Shown in pieces: positions 54,236-64,000 of a stretch of 64,000 nucleotides of DNA. A model generated the notes under the pieces. That model did no database searches. It saw only the letters and a program-made list of their open reading frames with translations, and was not told where the DNA came from. Position numbers and translations under genes: made by a program. How positions within the stretch are numbered: position 1 is the first letter of the stretch; the number at the start of each line of letters is the position of its first letter. Source of the stretch: Baylisascaris procyonis (lineage: Eukaryota > Nematoda > Chromadorea > Rhabditida > Ascarididae); contig JAZARR010000213.1 in NCBI GenBank assembly GCA_037389465.1, positions 434,001 to 498,000 on the forward strand, in the 5' to 3' direction.

Positions 54236-55107
54236 AACTATAGCATTGAAAGTCAATTGCTTTCTTTTTTCTTTTTTTCTTTTTTTTCCTTTTTCATAAA
54301 ACCTAAAAATTTTTTGTCGCATTTTTCAAGCGAAAACCCTCAGTCAGTCAAAGCTCTTTTCTGAGTCTCATTATTTGGCCATCATCCAATATCATTTGCA
54401 ATTACTAGTGACTTAACTAACTATCGATGAGTTTTGCACTTGTGATGATCATTCATTTGCATAATGTAGTCATTTAAAAAGTGCACAATAGCAAAACACA
54501 TTTGCATATTCATAGAAGGCTCATGATCATAAATGAATTCTTAATTTGTTGAGTTGTAAACGAGCGTTATACGATAATATACTCAAAAAGTGTTCCCCTA
54601 TAGGAAGCTCAAAAAAAAAATTGGGAAACATAAAATATAAACTTTTGGGACGAAACATTTTTATGCATTTTCAATAATTACTATTCCTTAATTCTTCTTT
54701 CATATACCTTCTTTTGCTTTCATTTCATGAAAATATTTTTACATATTTGACTGATCATTTGTGTATATCGCATCACAAGGTTATGATCTATATTTTTTTC
54801 ACAGTTTGCATAATTGCATAAATTGGAATGGTTTTTTTTGTGGCATTACTCATAAAGAATGATGCGAACCACGCGAACTTAGAAACTCCACTTATATTTA
54901 ATTCCTACTCGTAATTTCAACAATACAAATGGTCACAATATCATTAAACTTTTCTGGTTAAATATTTGAGCAAGTTCCTTTCTATAAAAATGTCCATCAC
55001 AATAAACTATCATGGAACGGGATATTCGAACAACTTTTGTTTCCTGCTTGTCATTGAATGTCGTCTTCACCACTAATGGGTGTTTTTGATCACGAACGGA
55101 AGCTCGC

Positions 55108-55180
55108 CCGCACACGGGGACGAACCCAGAACCCCTCGCTTGACTGGCTAGCGCTCTACCGCTCAGCTACCGCCGACGTA
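55108..55180 (-). other. tRNA-derived sequence, tRNA-Asp-like
   Basis: The minus strand reads GGTAGCTGAGCGGTAGAGCG (A-box region), a five-base anticodon stem with one mismatch around a CAGTCAA loop (anticodon GTC), and GGGTTCGTCCC. The 3' side does not pair with the 5' end to form an acceptor stem. This fits a tRNA-headed SINE or pseudogene. Confidence 0.45.
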
Positions 55181-55606
55181 CCCATGTGCTATTCAACTAT
55201 ATGCTATGATTCCCATCAGTTTTCATGTGCGTCTTTAAGTCTTTGTAATTATGCAACGAGCATTTATTTGCAATCGGTGAATAATCCATCAAACAAGTTT
55301 CAATTGCTGACTGCATTTTCACCCATCATCTTCAGCATTCTCCTTCCTATTATCTGCATGTTCCTTTTTTCTATTCTTCAGTTTTAACAACAGTGCGTTT
55401 GGATTTGTGAATTTTCAATTAAATGACTTATTTATAGCTGATAGATAAATGCAAATATTGCTGATCGCTCATGTAGCACGTGTTTCTTTTTTTGTTGTTA
55501 TATGCTATCTAAAATTGAAAAATCATTAAATGCAAATATGAGAACACATTTTAAGGATTTATTCAGTTATAAGCAAATCATAAATTAAACCAACCCAAGC
55601 AATTCG

Positions 55607-57390
55607 TCACGAGAAACGGAAATGACAGATGAATTTCGCTGGTTTCTTATCGATTTCAAACATAGCCAACGAGTATAAAGTAGAGAGTTCACAAATGTGA
55701 AAGCACCTGTTATTGAGGACATACTGTAGTTTCGATGCTCTTTTTGCCATTATCAATCAAACAATTTTTCCATAATTCCAAAAGCGAAAAATTTTGCTTC
55801 TAACTGAAATACACAAAGAAACTGGTGTTTTTACAAATGATAATTGGCTGGCGTATAAGTTTAAACGTTTCGTCGAGCAATATTTCGTGGTGAGAGATAC
55901 TGTAAGAAACGACCAATATCGTTTGACATTGTTAAACCCATTATGCCATTTGCTCTGCAAAATGAAATATTTGAATAAAAGAAAAGTACCTCTCTCATTG
56001 ATTCAATGATCATTCTTTCGCAAAACACCTTATTGTAGCATCGATACCTATGCCTGTGTCTGCGCATATCTGTCCACCTACTGTTCGGTGGTTTCAACAC
56101 GGGAGCCTGCAGAAGCTGTTAGGTAAAACGTACTCTGCGGGTCGATTCTTGCTCGGATCTATCGACATTGCATCTTAATAAAAGAATCTAATCGCCTTCT
56201 AAATAGCATCAAATTGCTAGATTTTTTTTTGCCTTCTAAAATCATTAGCAATGTTTCTTCATCTTGTTGCATTTATCAACCAACCAACTCCACAAACGTT
56301 GAAGGGGCATTTAATAATCAAAGATCTGCGAAAAAGTCTGATATGATGTATTTTTGCATTTCTGCTTATCAAGTCAACCGGTTACTCAATTATCTATAAA
56401 GAATAACAAAAACGGTTAATAGTGCATTCTCTTACGAAACCAACCGATTGAACAAATAATCCACCAAAAAAATTTAGTGCAACAGGATTTGCTTATGCAA
56501 ATTAGGCATCGCATTCACTGTCAATAACTCATTCACATATTTGTCGATGAGAGTGCAATCAGTTTTAGAAGGTCATCCATTCGGATGAATGATTCTTAAC
56601 AAATTACTTTTTATGCAAATTTGGGTTTTTTCGAGTTGAAGTTCTCGAGAAGGCAAATAAATCTGCATACATAAATACATTGAAAGAGAACGTTTTCTTA
56701 AGGTATAAACGTTATGAAAGTGGATAGAAAATTAGCAATGAATGTCGAAAGTGATTATATCGGCAAAGAAGTCATTTGTTTACTCAAATGAGTTAAATTT
56801 TTGTGAAAAATATTCTCAATGAGAGCATTATCAGAAATTTCAATAATATTAAATTCGATAAAATTTTTGCAACAGTAATCTACTAGTATTTATTAGAGAA
56901 AAAACTTTCACATTGGAGAGTTTTTTAGTAAGCGAATAGATCATATAAAACATTTTTGAAAAATATTACAAAATAAGGCAAAAATTTGGTTGATTGCCAA
57001 TAGTTTTAAATGAAGAGTTGATGAAAAATATTTATGCAGAGAAAGATTCATCGAAATATTAGCTTGATTATGGAATGAGAGGAATTAAGGCAATAGATCA
57101 TTGAAAAATTTGTGTCATGAGCTGATCGAAAGATCGAACCTTTTTTTGATGGAGTCGACATTCGGTTGCAATCTACGCGTCCATAGTAGACTTGCTATAG
57201 GTATAGCTGCCATCTCTTCTTCACCCGGCAGCACTAATAGCGTTCCTTCTGGTCTATAATAATATCATTCATGTATGCAAATATAAAATTCATAGTTATT
57301 ATAAGATTTATTATACGATAAGATTTTCTTGGTGATATTTTCTTTTCGAGCCATATAGAAAGATGCCTATCTCCCAAAATCGAAGCAGCG

Positions 57391-57462
<72 letters not shown>

Positions 57463-57838
57463 GACGCATGGATAAGTAGTATATGTTATTTACAATATTT
57501 ATATACTCATAATTCCTCCTACATAAATATGAGCAGGAAACTTACTAAAGATTTATATCTCAGCTAGTAGGAAAAGGTAGAATTCCAATCTATCGATGCG
57601 TGAAAAGAGGAAAAAGAACGTATGGTTAAAAGTAAACCTCCTTGGAAGAGGAAGATATCTAGACGGATCGATAACTGAGTCTTAAGAACAATCCGTCTAA
57701 TACCTAATGCTAAGAAGGGTTAATTGAATTTCGACTGTGCTAGAATTACGATACCATAAGTGAGCTTCATAGAAAAGCAATCATAATTTGAAAAAAAAAC
57801 ATTTTTACGTTTTCGCACCTTTGAACGTTAAAATGAGA

Positions 57839-57885
<47 letters not shown>

Positions 57886-59591
57886 AAATAAAAAGAATAA
57901 ATAAATAAACAGAAGTGAATGTTAAAAGATTCGTCGATTTAAGGCGGCCATATTCCTCTACCTTCTAATATTTTTATTCTGACCTGCTAAGTGCTTAAAT
58001 GATTGTCAACAAACATAGTCAAGCTAGAGATTTAGTGGATGTCCTCTATGCTTTTCGGGCCAAGTAATTTAAGAGGTCGATAAATGAGAAGAGAGAATCA
58101 CGCAAGCCTAATCAAAATTTCAGTGAATATCAAAAAGGACAGCGTTCCCAACACCTAGTCGAATCAACACTTACCATCCATCGCTTCCATCATTTACTCA
58201 ACAATCAATTCAGCAATTTTTCATAGGAATTCTTTGTTTTCCTCGTAGAGAAAGGCAATTTTCGAAAGGTCAGATATAGTGATATAAAACAATTCGTCAT
58301 TCATTTTATTGGCCCGATATTGCAAATTTTCATCTTGTCTCATCAACTCATTCCCTTTCATATGTTTGAATGCATTCATTAAACAGTTATCATTGTGCAT
58401 CGTTGCCCACTCGATATCGATCGTTAACAATAACCCACTAAATGAAATTTCGTTGTTGCAATTACAGCCAATAACCTATCGTAGAAAATTACTGAATATG
58501 CTCCAAGCTGCTCTCTCTATTGACCTATTTTTGCGGAAATATTTTTCTTCACTATTGGAAATTTTCAAAGAAAGCTTTCTTCTTTCAAATTATCGGGAAA
58601 GATCCTTCTTCATTTTCAACTATGAAAATGTCTTGCCTTCCATCGTATCCCCAAATTTAGCATCACATAAAATGGGACGGGGTACGAAGGCTGCACTGAT
58701 TTCATTTTTCGCACACCAATTGATTTAATCGATAGATCATCGACAACAAATATTTATGCAGAAAAATGATATAGTGAAGAATCTTAGCATAGACTTTACA
58801 ATTGAAAATGAGGGCGGTCGTACCCGTCGTATTTCAAAAAATTGCTCCAAATTTTGCAGTGTCTACGCTTCTCTGATTTGGGAAATTTTCACATTGCAGC
58901 ATTTATTTAGAATTTCTGAATTTTATTATTACTCTTGCTAAATGCCAAATTTTCGAGCAAAATTTCTCTATAAAAATTGGAAACATTTGTAAAATTGTAA
59001 AAATTTTTACATATCATCCAATTCAGTTGAATAGCGCTCTTCAATACAAAATGTGACGCCTAATTATCATTGATGCGAAGATCAGTGATTAATGAGCACA
59101 AAATCACTGAACATCAAATTAAGGATGATCGAATAAGCGAAAAATTCAACGGCAATATATAACTACAACAGAAAATACGTTTTCAAAAAGACTCGAAAAG
59201 AGATACAAATTTTAAAGAATCGAGATTTTATAGGTATTAAAAGCAAAAGAAAACATTCTAACCGGTAGAATTGGAATTCCAAATAATTCCAATTCCAAAC
59301 GACTCCATTGATAAAGTGATATTGGAAATCAACCTACCGGGATGAGTTGAGCTAAATCAGGGTGCTAAATACCTATTTATTGTGATTACTGTCCATTTTA
59401 ATTTCAATATATCAATTATAATCAAGTTAGATATGTGATCTTGACCAAGGCTTTATCTGATAAGGTGATATGATAGTAGATTACCAAAGATTAATAACCT
59501 ACCCCATATGAACTAACGGTATTGCGTGCGTACCGTCGAGGAACAAAAATGCGACAAGGGCGCAGAAGCTAACAAGTAGATTGCTTCGCAT
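55607..59591 (-). CDS. Small secreted prohormone-like protein, three exons
   Basis: Exons 59591-59503, 57253-57140 and 55706-55607 join in phase to exactly 100 codons and TGA. The N-terminus is a clear signal peptide (MRSNLLVSFCALVAFLFLDG, cleavage likely after THA). The middle reads GPEGTLLVLPGEEEMAAIP and ASLLWTRRLQPNVDSIKKR. The KKR dibasic site is followed by CFHICELSTLYSLAMF and a third Cys near the end. This layout is that of a peptide-hormone or neuropeptide precursor cleaved after KKR. No named family was recognised; resemblance to insulin or calcitonin is too weak to claim. The introns are long (2249 and 1433 bp), and the first contains other open segments (58437-58221). Confidence 0.6.
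57394..57460. repeat. (AT)n microsatellite
   Basis: Alternating TA for about 67 bases in the first intron of the secreted-peptide gene. Confidence 0.99.
57838..57906. repeat. (AAAT)n microsatellite
   Basis: About 17 tetranucleotide units with two interruptions, in the same intron as the (AT)n tract at 57394. Confidence 0.99.
58221..58437 (-). other. Candidate exon inside the secreted-peptide intron
   Basis: After a TTTCATTTAG acceptor the frame stays open for 71 codons to TGA, reading TIDIEWATMHNDNCLMNAF and later ISDLSKIAFLYEENKEF. Its composition is soluble and coding-like. A chain of further open segments at about 58.5-58.9 kb can be linked to it in phase, but only through a 14-nt micro-exon, so I do not propose a full model. 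It could be an alternative terminal exon or a nested gene. Confidence 0.3.
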
Positions 59592-60976
59592 ACCGACCAG
59601 CCCACTTCGATGCGCTCGACACCTCAATAGTGCTTGCCCTAAGGCGTTCCACTCGTTTATAGCAGGGGCGAGACATCGACTATACGATCCGCCCCTTGTC
59701 AACGTGATCGTATACCCAATTATTGTCGCCTTAAAAAAAGGTTTTATTTCATTCGTTATATGAAAATTCCATTCTTATCGTCATGCAACTAATATCGTCT
59801 ATAAAATTCCAAACAAAAAAAAAACAAATGATTTTGCTATATATAGAGAAATTTTTCGATTGCATCTAATTAAGAAAGAAACAAATTATTTTTTAATATA
59901 ATAATATGATTCGATTCATTCAATTCAATGATATTTCCATTTAAAATAAAGAAAAAGAAACCACATTTTCAAAATATCTATAAAGACAACAACTTCAAAT
60001 GGTACAATGTGACGATAAATCCCTTCGTTGGATTATTTTAAGCAATTATTTCAATAAATAACATTGACCGCCACAATAAGCGCTTATTTTAAGTTAATAA
60101 CAACCTATCGACCAACCGCATTAATACTCGCAAAAAAAGATGGGAATGTTAAATTTGAGTTTCTCATGCAGCTGAATATTTTAGAAGTTTTTAGTCAAAA
60201 AAGATGCCCTTGAGCCACGTCTGAACGATTATAAAGCAAAGCATGATTGAGAAAGCTTTTCGTTTAAAGTTAAGCAAATGTCTGCAGTAAAGAAAACCAT
60301 TAAAGACGAATAAGATTATTCCAACAAATTTCCTGGGTGTTGAAATTATCGAACGAATAAACAAACACATGTCTATGAATCCAATTTTTGACGCATATGT
60401 TCTATATTGGTGTTAAAAATAATATGGATAATCAGCCATAACCTTATCCCAATTTCCGCCTTCGCATAAAGCCTCCTCGGCTTCTTTTCCTCCTCAAATG
60501 GAGAGCCCTCTCATAGTTAGGGGCAGTGTAACCAAATAAACGCCCCCCCCCTCCGCTACCCTCGCATTTGCATATTGTCGCATTTAAAGACGAACCGACC
60601 TTCAAAAATTTCAAAGATCTTTGCATTCAAAGGAACAATTCTTTAAATTTGCCCTAACCTTTAGCTGAATATTTGAGTGGGGAAGTCGTTTCATTGATTG
60701 CTGTGACAATGAAGCATCTATTACATATTCAGCAAAGATGGCAAAAGAGTGTTAATGGGGTCGTCGCTTCACTTTCAACAAAAACTGTTCACTGACAGCG
60801 AGTGGTATAGAGCCATATTCCTTTAGATCACCTCCATCTCGTCCTGAACGATCCTCTCATTTGAAGCAACGAATACCAACGTCCATCATTGACCGAATTT
60901 TTTCATAAGAGTTGACTCCTAGTTTCTTCTTTTAACGCAGTCGTTGATCAGGTAATAGCTATTTAACTGTGGTTTT

Positions 60977-61126
60977 TTAAAATACCAAATGTGATGCAAA
61001 TACAATAACACCTGTTATTGCTATGATGAAGATTACATATGCATTAAGTTCCATTGAAATATCTGCGAGTAATTCGAAGAGAGTCGACGACGAATGTATA
61101 TAGCATTCATTAAGAGAGTCAACCAT
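60977..61126 (-). CDS. Candidate 49-residue membrane protein
   Basis: An ATG directly after an AAGCAG acceptor opens MVDSLNECYIHSSSTLF and a hydrophobic helix, ELNAYVIFIIAITGVIVFA, and ends at TAA 49 codons on. Alternatively the message splices at ACAG|GTGTTA (phase 1) into an open segment at about 60845-60745 ending FLLKVKRRPH. It is short, so chance is possible. The type would be a single-pass small membrane protein; no family is named. Confidence 0.25.
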   Translation of the reverse strand: MVDSLNECYIHSSSTLFELLADISMELNAYVIFIIAITGVIVFASHLVF

Positions 61127-64000
61127 CTGCTTCTTCAATTAGCAACTTCACAAACGACTAACGACGGCTCTCACTTATGATTTAAATCCGTTTTGGTTCT
61201 TAAAAATAGCAAAACTTTGAAGATAGATCATCATAGATTTCAAATTTAAAAAAAAATTTCTCGAATTACATCTGGAAGTATTCTTTTAAACTAAGCGAAA
61301 TTATGTATTTGTTGGAGATTAATGTTTTTGGTGTTTTTTTTTTAAATGCATTCAGGTATAAATATGATCGATAATTTCTTCAATATTGATGTATGATTCA
61401 TAATTAAACGATCCTAAGGATGTGAATTTTAGAATTTTTTAAGCTAAAAACTCATAAAATACAAATGCAAATTAGCGATAGTATTTCCGATGGTTGATAA
61501 TAGTGACAATATCACTTAATTAAGCTTTTCCTATCGATCAACAAACGTTTCTTTGTTAAAACTTCTTTATAGCTGCTAATGATTTCTTTGAAGTTGTTAG
61601 AAATGATGGGTGAAGTTTAAAATCATTGCAAAAAAGTTAAAGAAAATCAAGAACGATTTGAAGATAGATTTTTGAAATTTTAGAAAGAAATTTTTTTCAA
61701 TTCGACCTAAAATCATAAAATATTTCAGTTGAAGAAAGTGTGCACAGCAAAACCAAACCACAGTTCTCTAATCGTACAGGTGAAGTTGTCAAAAGCTTTC
61801 CAAGTTTAATACAAAAAATCCCCTCGCTACCTTAAATTCCCCCTAGAAAACCAATTACGAAGCATATTAGAAGACATCTGACGTCTGTTTCAAGTAGTTG
61901 ATGCTTCAGACATCAAGCAAGAAATAGCTGCCAGCTGGGTTCACTTTGCCAGATGACTAATCCCTTTCTATAGTGGATTGAAGATACAAATGGCATTGTC
62001 ATGTTAAGTAATCTGGAAGTCTAGACCTATTCACTTCGCAATAATGACCTCAAATCTTGAGCTTTTCAAATAGGTAACCATTCATGAATGCGCGAACCTA
62101 CTCAATGCTTTTACCTGCAAAGTAATACTTCGTGGATATAAACAAAGTCGACTCCTCTGCGCATAATTTTTATTTCTACTTATCTAATATTAAATTTCTT
62201 GAGTATTCCACAATATCCGAGTTACTATTTAAATAAGTTTTACAAAGGTGTAAGATGGTTAGTACACAATTATAACAATACGTATACTTTATACATGTTC
62301 GTTTTCGAATAGAATCTGATTATTAATTTCAGGCTAAAAATGACGTCATAAAATAAATGTCAATTGCAGATGTATTTTAATGAATAATAAGATGACGATA
62401 GGTGAGCGATATTTGATGTTTGCATACGAAAGAGGATAACTTTCAACGTATGTTTACACCCACAATATACCTATTGCAGCAATAAACTCAACAGGTGTTT
62501 CGAGACAAATAAGACAAATCTTATATGCGTTAACAATAATGACTTATAGTAGGAAAGCAATGATTTGCGTTTATGGACTACCGTAGTCCTTATTGTCGCC
62601 TTTTGAAATACGTTATTAATAAGTGATTGCAGTTTCATGGACGTCTCGAAAAGTTTTCATTATCAGTGTGGCTAGAACACAAACCGATTTCCTTCCATAT
62701 ATTGCCTTCCATCCTTTCTATATCATGGTGAATATGCTTGTGGTTTTATTTCCATTTCTATTTTTTTAATTGACCTGAAAATCGAGTGAAATAAATTTCA
62801 TAGGAAATCAGAATGTAATAGAACGATGTAGTATAGCTTGGGGAATAAGTTATCTCAGATTTAGTGAAGATGAAAAAGAGAAGGGATAGGATGAATAGGA
62901 GGGGAGATGAGTATAGGGAAGCGGATGGGAATGAGTCTGAAACGCTCTTCTGCTACAAAACTTTATCACTAAAAGGTAAAATTAGTTGTATCTGACTAAT
63001 TTCGATCAGCGAATTGCGTACAGTGTGATCGCTGATTGTCTTATAGATTAAATGAATCTATGAGTTTTATTTCTTTTCAGAAAATTGCTGTTCAAAATTT
63101 ACATAAATTTATTCCTCTTTTCATTTAGTAATTCTTTTACTAATACTATTACTTTTGCAAATATTATTACTATGTTAATTTCTATTATAATAATATAAGG
63201 TTATCGTTGAATATTTCTCAGTTGAAAATTTCCACATTAACCTCATTAACGATGTAATCGAATTTGCAATCGTTGCGTTTGTGCTTGCAATAAGGGAAAA
63301 GATCGTCGCAACGTTTTTTGCAATGAGAGCATTTATCATTTTTTAATTATTACATAAATGCTAGAAATGCATTATTTATGCGTTCATATTGTATTTGCAT
63401 AAAACGAATGCGAATATTTTCTTTTCGAAGCTATTATGCATTTTTATGCACTCGATAAATGCAGCAATATTTCCTATGTCACGATCCCGTATTTCGTTAA
63501 TTTCTCAATTGCTGAATGTGAAAATTCCTCGCTTCGATTAATAATGAGTATTCTTAGTGTGAACGGCGGCTAGTCTAATCTTTAAATATTTTAAATATTT
63601 AAAATATATGCGAGAATGTAATCGAAAGTAGATTCTATGGCACAATATGTGCTTTTTAAAGATTTTCCATCGAACGGATCGCTTAACTAATATAAACACA
63701 TAAAAGGTAAATGAAAAACATCATAATAATGCGTATTCCTAAAAAAAAATATGGAAATAGCAATAAACACAAAAATTTTCGTGATAGCCAATCGATTGCT
63801 TGTAGAATATAAAAAAAAAATAAGGCAAAGAAGCGCCTTGATTCATATTCATATCGAGATTTCTTAAAATTACAACAGTAGTCCGATGTTATGCAAAAAT
63901 TTCTATCAATCTTTGAGATCATATTTCATGCAATATGTAAAATTTTCTATCAGTTCAAACGATGAAAAAAAAATTCAGCAAATTGGAAATCAACCGGATA
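61127..64000. other. Right flank, nothing recognised
   Basis: Very AT-rich. I saw no exon-like frame with splice context, no RNA gene and no structured repeat. A short purine-rich patch lies at about 62870-62940. Confidence 0.6.

Noticed and set aside
54160..55180. Two functional tRNA genes
   Set aside because: A- or B-box sequences are good, but acceptor stems do not pair, so they are listed as tRNA-derived only.
58309..58728. 139-codon plus-strand ORF
   Set aside because: Overlaps better minus-strand candidate exons, has no domain or signal, and its composition follows AT-rich background.

Overview
The window is AT-rich eukaryotic DNA, about two thirds A+T. Its genes are split into many small exons (36-300 bp) separated by introns with GT..AG ends and mostly TTTCAG-like acceptors. 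Nearly all long ORFs in single frames are shadows; the real genes emerge only when exons are joined in phase. The organism is most likely a nematode or nematode-like ecdysozoan. That is an inference from compact split genes, AT microsatellites and a Cys-loop receptor of invertebrate type. No spliced-leader gene or rRNA is present to settle it.

Layout, all convincing genes on the minus strand. (1) 4.8-11.5 kb: a Cys-loop ligand-gated ion channel, nine exons joined in phase from the extracellular domain through TM2, with the first exon(s) and TM3-TM4 not found. (2) 15.6-18.4 kb: NDUFV2, the 24 kDa [2Fe-2S] subunit of respiratory complex I, five exons, transit-peptide exon not found. (3) 21.5-28.8 kb: eleven phase-compatible exons encoding a low-complexity, helical, acidic protein; it is either the cytoplasmic tail of the next gene or a separate gene. 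(4) 29.5-39.3 kb: a Smoothened-family Frizzled-type receptor, from signal peptide and cysteine-rich domain through seven membrane helices, with a greatly enlarged third intracellular loop. (5) 41.5-50.9 kb: an FBXO30/FBXO40-type F-box protein with TRAF-like zinc fingers, seven exons, complete. (6) 55.6-59.6 kb: a three-exon secreted, prohormone-like 100-residue protein. Weaker candidates include a plus-strand two-exon gene nested in a Smoothened intron (34.6-35.2 kb), a terminal exon at 52.7 kb, and a small membrane protein at 61 kb.

The most unusual object is the 4.8 kb first intron of the F-box gene. It is almost entirely 40 copies of a 119-bp unit. On the gene's strand each unit parses as an 80-nt GT..AG intron plus a 39-nt open, phase-0 mini-exon. 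The mini-exon ends in the same sequence as the real upstream exon, and the only common variable base falls in a branch-point-like motif. Either the cell skips 39 decoy exons every time, or the array is a reservoir of optional 13-residue insertions in a zinc finger.

Mobile DNA is represented by three copies of one long-terminal-inverted-repeat MITE family (7.5, 19.2 and 39.5 kb), a small palindromic insertion with a 12-bp direct repeat at 51.8 kb, and tRNA-derived sequences at 4.9, 54.2 and 55.1 kb. Four long (AT)n tracts, one AAAT tract, several poly-C/poly-G runs and a degenerate minisatellite fill the rest. The genes have no obvious common pathway. About two fifths of the reconstructed introns use GTT-type 5' splice sites.
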